DNA of 64,000 bases from Flavobacteriia bacterium (GCA_947446925.1 CANFHU010000001.1:372001-436000), one strand, 5' to 3'. Numbered from the stretch's first letter, positions 40,391-50,169 are shown. Numbers and translations: made by a program. Notes: generated from the letters alone by a model not told the origin.

Positions 40391-43258
40391 CTACTTCACT
40401 TTACTCATAATCTCATCGGCTTTCTGATTCGCTTCTTGTTCGATACGTTGCGCTTTATCTTCAGCTGTTTTACGCAATTTAGTTGCTGCAACTTCTGCTA
40501 ATTTCTTTTTGATAGGATTTCCTCCTGCTTCTGCAACTAATGCATCTGCTTGTTTATTTCCTTCAGCACGAACTACATCTGCCGCACGTTTTGCCTCTGC
40601 TTTTACATTGTCCGCTTGTTTTTGAGCGTCTGCAATTAATTGTTGTTTCTTTTTTGTTAAGTCTTCTTTTACTTCGTTGACTTTCTCTGTTACTTTTTGT
40701 TTTACAATCGTTTTAACAGAATCTTTTGCTTGTTTAACAGCATCTTTTAACGAATTTTTTAGGTTCCCTGTTAACTTGCCAATAGACTCTTTCAAATCAA
40801 CGGAAACTATAGGTTTAGTTATTTTACCTGTAATTGTCGCATTTACAGGTATAATAGATGGTAATTCTTGAACTTTTAATTTAATAGGTAAACCATTTAA
40901 TTTTGCAAGTCCATTTTCTATTGTTTTTAGTGCTCCTGCAGGAATTTCCTCCCTAGGAATATTTAATACTAATTTGTAATCTAGTTCTTGTTCAAAAGAG
41001 GTTGATCCAGAAACATCGGTATTAATTTTCCCTAGTTTTACGGTAAATGGTGTTAATGTAATTTTTCCATTGGCAAATTTGAATTTTGCTTTAAAATCAC
41101 GCATTGTTTGAGAGGCTAATTTGGGCATATTTAATTCACTAGACAATTTTGTTAGTGGTTCATATCCAGACACATTGATTTCGTTGGATGAGATATCTCC
41201 ATTTCCAGTCAATGTGCTGTAAACTGGTTCCATCGATGCTTGGAGAATCGTTTTCATCGTAAATGTAGTTGAAATTTTACCTTTCACATATTTTGCGATT
41301 GGTGCTAGTTTTTCAATTGTTACAAAATTCTTCGCTAAATCAGCTACACCAATCTGTTGGATATCATAGCTAAAATTAACACTTGGCTTATGATGATTTT
41401 GCGTATTATAGGTTCCATCTAAACCAACTTTACCACCAAGTACTTGCATGGTTAACTGATTCAACGAAGCAATTTCCTCTTTCATCCCAACTGAACCTTT
41501 TGTATTTTGAATGGTAATCCCATTGTATTTTATGGTTTTTACATCCATGTTTAAGTTGACATCTAAATTGTCAGGAATTAAAAAGGCTTCCGTTGCTTTT
41601 GTTTCCGCTGTATTTGTTGTTTGTTCCGTTGGTGTTGGAGCTGCAGGAGTAGCACTTGTTCCCATTAATGCGTCTAAATCTAAGGTATTACTCGAAAAAT
41701 TGAAATTTCCTTTTAATAGTTCATTTTTAAATACATAGGCTAAATAATTGTCAATTGTACCTTGCATAGCAAAATCACTCGCGCCCATTTTTGCTTGTAA
41801 ATTTTCCAAACGTAAATTTTGTGGTGTAAAATGCAGTTTCATGTCTGCTACTTCAACGGCTGCAGGTAAATCTTTCGATTTGTAAAGAATATCAATTAAT
41901 TCAATAATTCCATCTGCATCAAACGCTTCATATCGTTCTTGTTCGATGGTACTCATGTTTCCTTTCAATGCAATATCTGCAAGTAGTTTCCCTTGGTAGG
42001 ATTCACCTTCAGTCATTGGCATAACTTTTCCTAATGTTGCTAAGTTAATTTTAGCCTTAATTTTAGCTGCAATTGCCGGATCACTCATCGGATTGCGTAG
42101 TTGCATAGACATGTCTATTAGATTACCTGCAAAGTCTGCATGAAATTTTGAAACATCTAATTTCATTTGGTCTAAATTGGAACCTCCAGCAAAACTTGAA
42201 TTAGCATCTATTGCTATGTTTTTAATGGATTGTGGTAAACCGGCATATTGAATGGAAGCATTTTTCACTTGAATACCCGCATCCCAACCTGGCATATTTT
42301 TATCATCCAGCACTCCTTTTACTTTTGCATGCATGGCTAAGGTTCCTTGCGTTAACATGCCTTCGTAACCGGATTGATAGAAGGATGGAATTAAGGATAA
42401 AAAGTCTTTAAATGTAGCTTCTTTTGCATCCAATGTTAAATCCATATTGTCTTTATGTTCCAACATTTCATAGAATCCATCCAACGAAAAATTTAGTGCA
42501 TTTAATTCAAACGTATTTTCTTTAAGCGTGAATTTTGAAGTCTTTTCGGTGAATTCCATTATTAAATTAACTACGAAATTCGTTTTTACTTTTTTCAAGT
42601 AACTCATACCGTCCATTTCATAAGTTAATGCATCCATGGAGGTCGTAGTCTCGAAATCGATCACATCGGCAGTTAAATCTCCTTTACCTACATGGGTTAA
42701 ATTTTGTATGTCTGCGAATAAATCCATGCTTTGATCATCGTAACGAATATTCGCTTCATTGATCTCGTACTTTTGCATGCTCAATTTAAAGCTGGAAGGT
42801 TCAGATTTTTCTTCCGGTGTTTTGATGGAGTCTGGTTTAACGATGTTGTAATTTGCAGTTCCATCCTTCAAAACACGCACATCAAATTTTGGTTTGTTAA
42901 GTACGATTCCTACAATTTCCATTTTGTCACCACCAACGACGCTCCAGAAATTTAGATTTGCCTCAAAACTTTCCATCTCTGCCAATACAACTCCTTTGAA
43001 GTTTTTGTCTGTTCCGGTAACTTTTAGTCCCTCTAACTTCGCTGAAATATGTGGAAACGAACTTAAAAATGTTAGGTCAAAACCTTTTAGTTCAATATCC
43101 GCGAGCAACTGATTTTTCATTTCTTTTTCAACCATACCTTTAAGCTCATCTTTATAGATATAAGGGACAATGATTGCTAATAATAACAGAACTCCAAGCG
43201 AAATTCCTGTCCATTTAAAGATTCTTTTTGCGACACTTTTCTTCACTTTTTCTTCCAT
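40391..43258 (-). CDS. AsmA-family protein with coiled-coil tail
   Basis: A 955-residue membrane-anchored protein. One N-terminal helix (about 15-35, ISLGVLLLLAIIVPYIY) is followed by a long beta-rich AsmA-like body (about 40-800), of the family now thought to bridge the membranes for lipid transport. An apolipophorin-like Lys/Ala helical tail (about 830-955, ending KADEIMSKVK) adds several repeats of DVVRAEGNKQADAL-type heptads, which is unusual. It is expressed alone from a TACCTTTA-type box. Confidence 0.8.
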   Translation of the reverse strand: MEEKVKKSVAKRIFKWTGISLGVLLLLAIIVPYIYKDELKGMVEKEMKNQLLADIELKGFDLTFLSSFPHISAKLEGLKVTGTDKNFKGVVLAEMESFEANLNFWSVVGGDKMEIVGIVLNKPKFDVRVLKDGTANYNIVKPDSIKTPEEKSEPSSFKLSMQKYEINEANIRYDDQSMDLFADIQNLTHVGKGDLTADVIDFETTTSMDALTYEMDGMSYLKKVKTNFVVNLIMEFTEKTSKFTLKENTFELNALNFSLDGFYEMLEHKDNMDLTLDAKEATFKDFLSLIPSFYQSGYEGMLTQGTLAMHAKVKGVLDDKNMPGWDAGIQVKNASIQYAGLPQSIKNIAIDANSSFAGGSNLDQMKLDVSKFHADFAGNLIDMSMQLRNPMSDPAIAAKIKAKINLATLGKVMPMTEGESYQGKLLADIALKGNMSTIEQERYEAFDADGIIELIDILYKSKDLPAAVEVADMKLHFTPQNLRLENLQAKMGASDFAMQGTIDNYLAYVFKNELLKGNFNFSSNTLDLDALMGTSATPAAPTPTEQTTNTAETKATEAFLIPDNLDVNLNMDVKTIKYNGITIQNTKGSVGMKEEIASLNQLTMQVLGGKVGLDGTYNTQNHHKPSVNFSYDIQQIGVADLAKNFVTIEKLAPIAKYVKGKISTTFTMKTILQASMEPVYSTLTGNGDISSNEINVSGYEPLTKLSSELNMPKLASQTMRDFKAKFKFANGKITLTPFTVKLGKINTDVSGSTSFEQELDYKLVLNIPREEIPAGALKTIENGLAKLNGLPIKLKVQELPSIIPVNATITGKITKPIVSVDLKESIGKLTGNLKNSLKDAVKQAKDSVKTIVKQKVTEKVNEVKEDLTKKKQQLIADAQKQADNVKAEAKRAADVVRAEGNKQADALVAEAGGNPIKKKLAEVAATKLRKTAEDKAQRIEQEANQKADEIMSKVK

Positions 43259-43289
43259 GAGGTGGTTTTTTATTTATGGTAAAGGTAGT

Positions 43290-44108
43290 TTATTTCAATA
43301 ATTTTTTATTCTCAACATTTTGTAAAATATTCATTTGTTGAATTGCAATTTTATTCAACTTAATTAATCTGTCATGTTGAGTTATATTTTCTCCTATCAA
43401 TATTGCATTAATATTTTCTAAATTGCTTAAGCAAATTAATTGATTTATAGTAGCATAATCGCGAATATTACCAGTTATTTTTATGTTTTGCTCCCTCCAT
43501 GTTTTTGCAGTAATGCCAAAAAGAGCCATATTTAATACATCGGCTTCATTTGCATAAATTTTCGATATTTGATGACTTTTAAGTTCTAAAGGAATTAGAT
43601 TTTGTTTTATAGCATCAGTGTGAATATTGTAATTAATTTTTGCTAATTCTCTTTTAACAGACCATCCTATTTGCTTTTGTTCCTCTTCTTTAAGTCTTTG
43701 AAATTCTTTTATTAGATATAATTCAAATTCAACGGATACCCATGAAGCAAATTTAAATGCTATATCTTTTTGTGCGTAAGTACCTCCTCCGGCTCCATTC
43801 TTTGTAATTATTCCAATAGCATTGGTTAATTCGACCCATCGAGATGGACTTAATGTGAATGCATTACTTCCTGCTTCATTATAAAGGGGGTCGAATTCGA
43901 CCCCTTTAAATTTAGAATTATTTAATTTCTCCCATAAACCCAAATATTCTAACGTATTTTTTAATCTCATCCAGTTTTTAACAACATCTTTTGGTTCAAG
44001 TGGATTTTTTTGTTTCGCAATATCTGTAATACTGATGTAATCTAAATTATTAATTGTGAAAGTTTTAATTTCAGTAGTGTTAACTTTTAATGTTTTATTT
44101 TTTATCAT
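43290..44108 (-). CDS. KilA-N domain protein
   Basis: A 272-residue protein whose N-terminal half is a KilA-N domain (NLDYISITDIAKQK..., KNWMRLKNTLEYLGLWEKLNN, and FASWVSVEFELYLIKEFQ), a DNA-binding module of phage and mobile elements. The C-terminal half is helical with no second recognised domain. It lies alone between housekeeping genes, like many such genes in Bacteroidota genomes. It may be a remnant of a mobile element or an antirepressor-like regulator. Confidence 0.85.
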   Translation of the reverse strand: MIKNKTLKVNTTEIKTFTINNLDYISITDIAKQKNPLEPKDVVKNWMRLKNTLEYLGLWEKLNNSKFKGVEFDPLYNEAGSNAFTLSPSRWVELTNAIGIITKNGAGGGTYAQKDIAFKFASWVSVEFELYLIKEFQRLKEEEQKQIGWSVKRELAKINYNIHTDAIKQNLIPLELKSHQISKIYANEADVLNMALFGITAKTWREQNIKITGNIRDYATINQLICLSNLENINAILIGENITQHDRLIKLNKIAIQQMNILQNVENKKLLK

Positions 44109-44279
44109 TTATTATCTCGTTTATGTCTTATTTCACAAGTTAATTTACATTTTATTATTCAGTTGAAAAAGTTATTTTTAAGATTTTGGTCTTTTTATCT
44201 ACTCTTTGCTTATTTAATCTATTTTTAGTTAATATAAATTAACACATTCTTAATTGTTGCAGAATTGCAAATCAAATCC

Positions 44280-44287
44280 TAAATTTG
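44280..44287 (+). promoter_or_regulatory. -7 box TAAATTTG for hmgA
   Basis: TAAATTTG matches TAnnTTTG and lies 75 nt before ATG 44363. The rest of the 44109-44362 gap is very AT-rich and shows no other feature. Confidence 0.5.
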
Positions 44288-44362
44288 TTCTACTTCTTTG
44301 TTTTATTTATTAAATTCATAGAAAGAAGTTGTTTATTAATTATTTAAAAAGACAAAAGTTTT

Positions 44363-45523
44363 ATGCCTTTTTACGCGAAACTTGGTAAGTTCCCTTCCAA
44401 ACGTCACATTACGTTTGAAAAACCGGAAGGTGGATATTACTATGAACAGTTGTTTGGTACGGAAGGTTTTCATGGATTCGCATCCTTGTTATACCACGTA
44501 CACAGACCAACACAAGTAAGATCGGTTTCCTCACCGATTGACTTAACACCGATTGCTGCAATCGACAAAAATATCTCTTCCCAAATGTTAAGAGGTTTTG
44601 AAGTTGCTCCAAAAGAGGATTTTCTAGATAGCCGTACGATAGTATTGTTTAATAATGACTTAAACATTGCTCTAGCAGCGCCAAAAAAATCGCTTCGTAC
44701 GTATTTCTATAAAAATGCAGATGCAGATGAAGTAATTTTTATTCATAAAGGTTCCGGAAAACTGCGTACTTTTTTAGGAAATATCGACTTTGAATATGGA
44801 GATTATTTGGTTATTCCAAGAGGAATTATTTATCAAATAGATTTTGATACAGAAGATAACCGTTTATTTATTGTAGAATCTTTTAGTCCAGTAGTCACTC
44901 CAAAAAGATACCGTAATAATTTTGGTCAATTATTAGAGCATTCTCCTTTTTGTGAGCGTGATTTTAAATTGCCTACAGAATTAGAAACGTATGATGAAAA
45001 AGGAAGTTATACCATCAAAATCAAGAAAGAAAATGTACTACACGAAGTAGTATATGCCTCACATCCTTTTGATGTTGTAGGTTGGGATGGTTTCAATTTC
45101 CCATATGCTTTTTCGATTCATAATTTTGAACCGATAACTGGGCGTGTGCATCAACCACCCCCAGTACACCAAACGTTTGAAGCGCATAACTATGTGATTT
45201 GTTCGTTTGTTCCGCGTTTGTATGATTATCATCCACAATCTATTCCTGCGCCTTATAACCACAGTAATATCGATTCAGATGAAGTTCTATACTACGTGGA
45301 TGGAGACTTTATGTCTAGAAATCATGTAGAAAAAGGATATATCTCGCTTCACCCAGGTGGAATTCCTCATGGACCTCACCCAGGTGCGATGGAACGTAGT
45401 ATTGGCCAAAAAGAAACTGCAGAATTAGCAGTGATGGTAGATACATTCAAACCATTAAAAATTACACAAGCTGCAGTAGATATTGCAGATAAAGATTACC
45501 TAACTAGTTGGTTAGAAGACTAA
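44363..45523 (+). CDS. hmgA: Homogentisate 1,2-dioxygenase
   Basis: A 386-residue ring-cleaving dioxygenase that opens homogentisate to maleylacetoacetate in tyrosine degradation. Iron-ligand residues are visible in the C-terminal half in DEVLYYVDGDF (Glu) and LHPGGIPHGPHPG (His), and HQPPPVHQTFEAHNYV precedes them. It is shorter than the human enzyme, as usual for the bacterial form. It is followed by a hairpin element and hppD, the enzyme making its substrate. Confidence 0.93.
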   Translation: MPFYAKLGKFPSKRHITFEKPEGGYYYEQLFGTEGFHGFASLLYHVHRPTQVRSVSSPIDLTPIAAIDKNISSQMLRGFEVAPKEDFLDSRTIVLFNNDLNIALAAPKKSLRTYFYKNADADEVIFIHKGSGKLRTFLGNIDFEYGDYLVIPRGIIYQIDFDTEDNRLFIVESFSPVVTPKRYRNNFGQLLEHSPFCERDFKLPTELETYDEKGSYTIKIKKENVLHEVVYASHPFDVVGWDGFNFPYAFSIHNFEPITGRVHQPPPVHQTFEAHNYVICSFVPRLYDYHPQSIPAPYNHSNIDSDEVLYYVDGDFMSRNHVEKGYISLHPGGIPHGPHPGAMERSIGQKETAELAVMVDTFKPLKITQAAVDIADKDYLTSWLED

Positions 45524-45540
45524 ATGACTTAAACAAATTG

Positions 45541-45652
45541 CTTTTTCTTCGTTTAACTGTAAAATTAAACTCCTCATATACTCATGTATACTCCGGATTT
45601 AATTTTTTGTTTGCCTCGAAAAATCTAATTTTTTAAAGTCACTTATATTAAC
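45541..45652 (+). repeat. Covarying hairpin element, copy 1 (after hmgA)
   Basis: A 110-bp block that recurs after hppD at 46845-46949. Outer stem AAAATTAAA/TTTAATTTT (45561-45606) and inner TATAC/GTATA around a TCAT loop, with a conserved CTCCTCA in the bulge. It ends with TTGCCTCGAAAA. Confidence 0.7.
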
Positions 45653-45669
45653 AATTTAACTAAAAAACA

Positions 45670-46830
45670 ATGAGTAAAGAAATCAAAAACGTAGAATACG
45701 GTTTAGAAAAAATCTTCGAAGGTGCACAAGATTTCCTTCCATTATTAGGAACAGATTACGTAGAGTTTTATGTTGGGAATGCAAAACAAGCGGCACACTT
45801 CTATAAAACTGCTTTCGGTTTTCAATCCTATGCATATGCTGGTTTAGAAACTGGTCTTACGGACCGTGTTTCCTACGTATTGAAACAAGATAAAATTCGT
45901 TTAGTTTTAACTACAGCGTTAACTAGTGATTCTCCAATTGGGGAACACGTAAAAAAACATGGTGACGGGGTGAAAGTTGTTGCTTTGTGGGTGGAAGATG
46001 CTCGTAAAGCATACGAAGAAACAATCAAACGTGGTGCTAGATCGTACCAAGAACCAACAGTTGAAAAAGACGAAAACGGAGAAACAGTTCGCGCAGGTAT
46101 TTATACTTACGGAGAAACGGTACACATGTTCGTAGAACGTAAAAATTATACTGGTTCTTTCTTACCTGGTTTCGTAGAATGGAAATCGGATTATAACCCA
46201 GCACCAGTAGGTTTAAAATTCATTGACCACATGGTTGGAAATGTTGGTTGGGGTGAAATGAATACTTGGGTAAAATGGTACGAAGATGTAATGGGATTCG
46301 TAAACTTCCTTTCATTTGACGATAAACAAATTCACACAGAATATTCTGCGTTAATGAGTAAAGTAATGTCGAACGGTAATGGACGTATTAAATTCCCGAT
46401 TAACGAACCAGCAAAAGGAAACAAACGTTCTCAAATTGAAGAATATTTGGATTTCTATGAAGGTCCAGGGGTACAACACATCGCTGTAGCAACGGATGAT
46501 ATTATCAAAACAGTTGGTGAATTAAGAGCACGTGGAATTGAATTTTTACCACCACCACCACAAGCATATTACGATGAGATTCCTGGACGTTTAGGGGTAC
46601 ACATGGATATGATGAAAGAAGATATCAAAGAACTTCAAAAATTATCCATCCTTGTAGATGCGGATGAAGAAGGATATTTGTTACAAATCTTTACAAAACC
46701 AGTAGAAGATAGACCAACGTTATTCTTTGAAATTATCCAACGTATGGGTGCTAAAGGTTTTGGAGCAGGTAACTTTAAAGCGTTGTTTGAGTCTATCGAA
46801 AGAGAACAAGCAAAAAGAGGAACTCTTTAG
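45670..46830 (+). CDS. hppD: 4-hydroxyphenylpyruvate dioxygenase
   Basis: A 386-residue VOC-fold Fe(II) dioxygenase that converts 4-hydroxyphenylpyruvate to homogentisate. The two VOC modules are seen at about 22-150 and 175-340, with iron ligands in FIDHMVGNV (His), GPGVQHIAVATDDI (His) and LFFEIIQRMG (Glu). It is cotranscribed or coordinated with hmgA. Downstream is the second copy of the hairpin element and then a terminator. Confidence 0.95.
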   Translation: MSKEIKNVEYGLEKIFEGAQDFLPLLGTDYVEFYVGNAKQAAHFYKTAFGFQSYAYAGLETGLTDRVSYVLKQDKIRLVLTTALTSDSPIGEHVKKHGDGVKVVALWVEDARKAYEETIKRGARSYQEPTVEKDENGETVRAGIYTYGETVHMFVERKNYTGSFLPGFVEWKSDYNPAPVGLKFIDHMVGNVGWGEMNTWVKWYEDVMGFVNFLSFDDKQIHTEYSALMSKVMSNGNGRIKFPINEPAKGNKRSQIEEYLDFYEGPGVQHIAVATDDIIKTVGELRARGIEFLPPPPQAYYDEIPGRLGVHMDMMKEDIKELQKLSILVDADEEGYLLQIFTKPVEDRPTLFFEIIQRMGAKGFGAGNFKALFESIEREQAKRGTL

Positions 46831-46844
46831 GCGAATCTAAAAAA

Positions 46845-46949
46845 TTATTTTCATCGTTCGACTTCAAAATTAATCTCCTCATTTACTGATGTAAACTGCG
46901 GAATTAATTTTTTGTCTGCCTCGAAAATTTAATTTTTATTCTTCACCTA
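46845..46949 (+). repeat. Covarying hairpin element, copy 2 (after hppD)
   Basis: Matches copy 1 at about four bases in five. Outer stem AAAATTAAT/ATTAATTTT (46866-46911) and inner TTTAC/GTAAA. At two positions both sides of the pair have changed relative to copy 1 while pairing is kept. Confidence 0.7.
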
Positions 46950-46961
46950 TTAAATCATATT

Positions 46962-46991
46962 AAAGGCGATTCGTGAGAGTCGCCTTTTTTT
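46962..46991 (+). terminator. Rho-independent terminator after hppD
   Basis: AAAGGCGA pairs with TCGCCTTT, followed by T residues. Almost the same 28 bp recur at 51011-51038. Confidence 0.85.
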
Positions 46992-47004
46992 GTGCTATAA
47001 ATAT

Positions 47005-47253
47005 TTAAATTCCTTTTATTAATTGTTCTAAGGATAATCCTAAAGCGTCTGCAAGTATTGCAATAGTTGCTATATTGGGAGTTACTTTACCACTTTCAAT
47101 TTTATATAAGTACTGTCTGTCTTTACCAACGGCTTCTGCTAATTGTGTTTGAGAAATCTTTCTCTTTGATCTTGCTTGTTTTATTAGGTTACCAATAAAA
47201 ATGGGTGTTTCTTCTTTAAGTTGATTAATACGTTCATCAGACAAGTTTTTCAT
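47005..47253 (-). CDS. Small XRE-family regulator
   Basis: An 82-residue single-domain HTH protein (IKQARSKRKISQTQLAEAVGKDRQYLYKIESGKVTPNI). It has a short N-terminal extension and no effector domain. It is divergent from the surface-protein cassette and could control it, but no operator is visible. Confidence 0.88.
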   Translation of the reverse strand: MKNLSDERINQLKEETPIFIGNLIKQARSKRKISQTQLAEAVGKDRQYLYKIESGKVTPNIATIAILADALGLSLEQLIKGI

Positions 47254-47320
47254 AAATGAAAATTGCCACTATAGAGACAAATATTTGTAACCTTAAAATA
47301 CTGCATTTAAAAATAATTTT

Positions 47321-47328
47321 TATATTTG
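47321..47328 (+). promoter_or_regulatory. -7 box TATATTTG for the surface cassette
   Basis: TATATTTG matches TAnnTTTG, 63 nt before ATG 47392. Confidence 0.5.
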
Positions 47329-47391
47329 TTTGTAATCATATAGTACTACATAAATTACAGTTATTTTTTAATTATTTTTTCAAATAAAAGT

Positions 47392-47877
47392 ATGATGGTA
47401 AAAACAGTGGCATTCATTGCAATCGTGTGTTCAGGTACTTCTTATGCGCAAAACTCACTCAATGCAGCAGCAGGAGAAATGAAAGAGAATAATGGAGCAA
47501 TAAGTTATTCATTAGGTCAATTAACTACTAATGTTGTGGTTGGTGCAGGTAAAGAAATTTCATTATCCACAGGAATACAACAAGTCTTTACTATTAGTAA
47601 TTCAACAAATAACCTTAATGAATTAGAAGTTAAGTATCAAATAGTTGTTTTTCCAAATCCAACAAACGAATTATTGATTTTATCGATTGCAAATTTAGAA
47701 AATGAAAATTTTGAATATCAGTTAATGGATATGAATGGAAAGTTAAATGCTAGTTCTAGAATAACTTCAGAACAGACAAAAATTGATATGCTAAAACTTC
47801 CATCTGCAAATTATTGTTTAGACATATATGTGGCAGATAGAAAAGTGAAGTCTTTTAAAATTCTTAAAAACAAATAA
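47392..47877 (+). CDS. T9SS type A sorting-domain protein
   Basis: A 161-residue exported protein with a signal peptide (to about residue 19, SYAQ) and a T9SS type A C-terminal domain (about 85-161: [15 protein letters not shown] at the start, KSFKILKNK at the end). Between them is only a short region ([15 protein letters not shown]). Such proteins are moved across the outer membrane by the Por secretion system and attached to the cell surface. It is 2 nt upstream of the first collagen-like gene, so they are cotranscribed. Confidence 0.88.
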   Translation: MMVKTVAFIAIVCSGTSYAQNSLNAAAGEMKENNGAISYSLGQLTTNVVVGAGKEISLSTGIQQVFTISNSTNNLNELEVKYQIVVFPNPTNELLILSIANLENENFEYQLMDMNGKLNASSRITSEQTKIDMLKLPSANYCLDIYVADRKVKSFKILKNK

Positions 47878-47879
47878 AA

Positions 47880-48599
47880 ATGAAGAAAATAATTACTTTA
47901 ATTACACTAACATTCGTAAGTGTCTCTTTGTGGGCGCAAGTGCCTCAAAAAATGAGTTATCAAGCAGTTGTTCGAAATCAAAACAATCAGGTTATTGTTA
48001 ATGGATCTATTGGTTTAAAAATTAGCATTTTACAGTCGAGCGAAAATGGAACTCCTGTTTATATGGAAGAACATAAAACTACATCAAATCAAAATGGAGT
48101 AGTTGACATAATTATTGGTAATGGGAAAATTGTACAAGGAAATTTCGCAACTATTAATTGGGGAACAGGTGTTTATTATTTAAAAACAGAAGTGGATCTC
48201 TATGGAAATGGATTCTATTTATTTTCTGGAGTTACACAATTATTAAGTGTACCATATGCTTTGTATGCTGCTAATTCTGCTAATGCACAACAAGGGCCAA
48301 AAGGAGATAAGGGTGAGATTGGACCACAAGGTATAACAGGTCCGAAAGGAGATACAGGACCGCAAGGTATTCAAGGACCACAAGGTGATAAAGGTATTCA
48401 AGGCCCACAAGGAGGCAAAGGCGACCAAGGCCCACAAGGAGAAAAAGGTGCACCAGGAACGGCACCTATTGGAAATGTTAAGGGTCAATTAATTTATTGG
48501 GATGGGACAAATTGGGTAGTACTACAACCTGGATATCAAGGACAATCTTTAACAATTTGTGATGGTGTTCCAACTTGGTGTTTACAAGGTTGTCCATGA
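47880..48599 (+). CDS. Collagen-like exported protein
   Basis: A 239-residue exported protein. A signal peptide is followed by a beta-rich N-terminal module (about 20-135: [15 protein letters not shown] ... [10 protein letters not shown]), then 19 Gly-X-Y triplets (residues about 139-195, with repeated GPQG and GDKG) and a short tail with [14 protein letters not shown]. The collagen part may form a triple helix, making the protein trimeric. It shares both end modules with the next gene. Confidence 0.85.
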   Translation: MKKIITLITLTFVSVSLWAQVPQKMSYQAVVRNQNNQVIVNGSIGLKISILQSSENGTPVYMEEHKTTSNQNGVVDIIIGNGKIVQGNFATINWGTGVYYLKTEVDLYGNGFYLFSGVTQLLSVPYALYAANSANAQQGPKGDKGEIGPQGITGPKGDTGPQGIQGPQGDKGIQGPQGGKGDQGPQGEKGAPGTAPIGNVKGQLIYWDGTNWVVLQPGYQGQSLTICDGVPTWCLQGCP

Positions 48600-48633
48600 T
48601 TTACGTTTACTATTCACTACTTAAATTTTTAAA

Positions 48634-50169
48634 ATGAAATATATATTTTTTCTTTTTCTGTTACTCGGAGTTTCTTTAGAATTATTTGCCCAGCAACCTT
48701 CAAAGTTTAGTTATCAATTTAGGGTAATCAACAATGCCAATTTAATTGTTTCTCAACAAAAAGTCTCCGTTAGAGTCAATATATTACAAGGAAATATTAA
48801 TGGTAATTCAGTTTATGAAGAAATTCATCAAGTAACAACTAACTTAGATGGATTGGGAAGTATTCAGATCGGTGGCGGTGCAAGCAATTTTGGAGATTTT
48901 TCTAAAATTAATTGGTCGTTAGGTAATTACTTTATCAAAACAGAGACAGATCCTAATGGTGGTTCAAATTATACTTTACTAAATTCAAACCAATTATTAT
49001 CCGTTCCTTTTGCATTATTCGCAGAAAACGTGTTAGGAAGCAAAGGAGAAAAAGGAGATATTGGTAACGCAGGACCACAAGGTTTACCCGGTGATACTGG
49101 ATTACCAGGAGTAGTAGGGCCAAAAGGGATTATTGGAAATTCTGGTGACGCAGGTATAAAAGGTGTTCAAGGAGATGTTGGAATAAAAGGGGAACAAGGA
49201 ACTTCAGTTTTTTCAACAGGAGTCAATAAAGGCGATATGTTTTATTGGAATGGAACTAATTGGCAGTTGATTCCAATAGGTAGTAACGGAATGAAATTAA
49301 TGTATTGTGATACTACTCTAACTTGGTCAAATGGCTTTTGTAAAGGTAAAATATCTTCTATTGATTGTGGTTCATTTAAGCAAATTGGTAATTTTTATTC
49401 TGAAATTTCGTCTTCAGGAATAATTAAAATTCCATATTTTGGAGGTAATGGGGGTTTTATCGAAAATCAATCAATTAATTCTATTGATGTATTGGGATTA
49501 ACCGCTACACTTGATGCGACTTTTTTAAAAAATGGAAGTGATACTTTAGTATTTAAAATAAATGGTATTCCTTTAAACTTTGGTACAGCATCATTTAATT
49601 TTACTATTTTAAATCATACTTGTGCTTTTAAATTAAATGTTAGGCCTTCAAAAGGTTATGGGGAAGACATTAAGGATGTAGATGTTTGGCCTAATACATA
49701 TAAAACAGTTTACATTGGGACACAGCAATGGATGCAAAGTAATTTAAAAGCTTATAAGTATAATGATGGCTCAGAGATTATGAATTGGAAGTATAAAGAT
49801 TCTTGTGATTATGCTATATTATCAACAGCATTTAGTAATGGTCAATTTCTCTACAATTGGTATGCAGTAAGTCCAAAATTTAATGGTAATAGAAATGTTT
49901 GTCCCGTTGGATGGCATGTTCCAAGTTCGAATGAATGGACAGTTTTGCTTGATTATTTAGGGAAAAACCCCACGGCTAAAACTTTATTTAATGCTATTAA
50001 ATATGGGTGTAAAGATCCTGCAGGCGTACAAAAATGGGAAAAAACTACTGCAATATGGTGGTGTTCAGATGAAGAAACACAAACTACAGCTAAATTTATG
50101 AATGATTTAGCTGGTTTCGGTGGTTTTGATAAACATTATTTCCTTTCCATTCGATGTATAAAAGATTAA
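48634..50169 (+). CDS. Collagen-like protein with FISUMP domain
   Basis: A 511-residue exported protein. The signal peptide and N-terminal module (FSYQFRVINNAN ... LLSVPFALFAEN) are like the previous gene, as are 19 Gly-X-Y triplets (residues about 135-191) and the KGDMFYWNGTNWQLI motif. A Cys-containing middle domain follows, then a FISUMP (Fib_succ_major) domain at about 345-511, with VYIGTQQWMQSNLKAYKYNDG, CPVGWHVPSSNEWTVL and a final SIRCIKD. It is a likely surface adhesin; binding targets are unknown. Confidence 0.85.
   Translation: MKYIFFLFLLLGVSLELFAQQPSKFSYQFRVINNANLIVSQQKVSVRVNILQGNINGNSVYEEIHQVTTNLDGLGSIQIGGGASNFGDFSKINWSLGNYFIKTETDPNGGSNYTLLNSNQLLSVPFALFAENVLGSKGEKGDIGNAGPQGLPGDTGLPGVVGPKGIIGNSGDAGIKGVQGDVGIKGEQGTSVFSTGVNKGDMFYWNGTNWQLIPIGSNGMKLMYCDTTLTWSNGFCKGKISSIDCGSFKQIGNFYSEISSSGIIKIPYFGGNGGFIENQSINSIDVLGLTATLDATFLKNGSDTLVFKINGIPLNFGTASFNFTILNHTCAFKLNVRPSKGYGEDIKDVDVWPNTYKTVYIGTQQWMQSNLKAYKYNDGSEIMNWKYKDSCDYAILSTAFSNGQFLYNWYAVSPKFNGNRNVCPVGWHVPSSNEWTVLLDYLGKNPTAKTLFNAIKYGCKDPAGVQKWEKTTAIWWCSDEETQTTAKFMNDLAGFGGFDKHYFLSIRCIKD

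Noticed and set aside
48243-48488. Antisense ORFs opposite the collagen repeat
   Set aside because: Produced by the periodic GGN-CCN composition on the complementary strand; not a real low-complexity protein.
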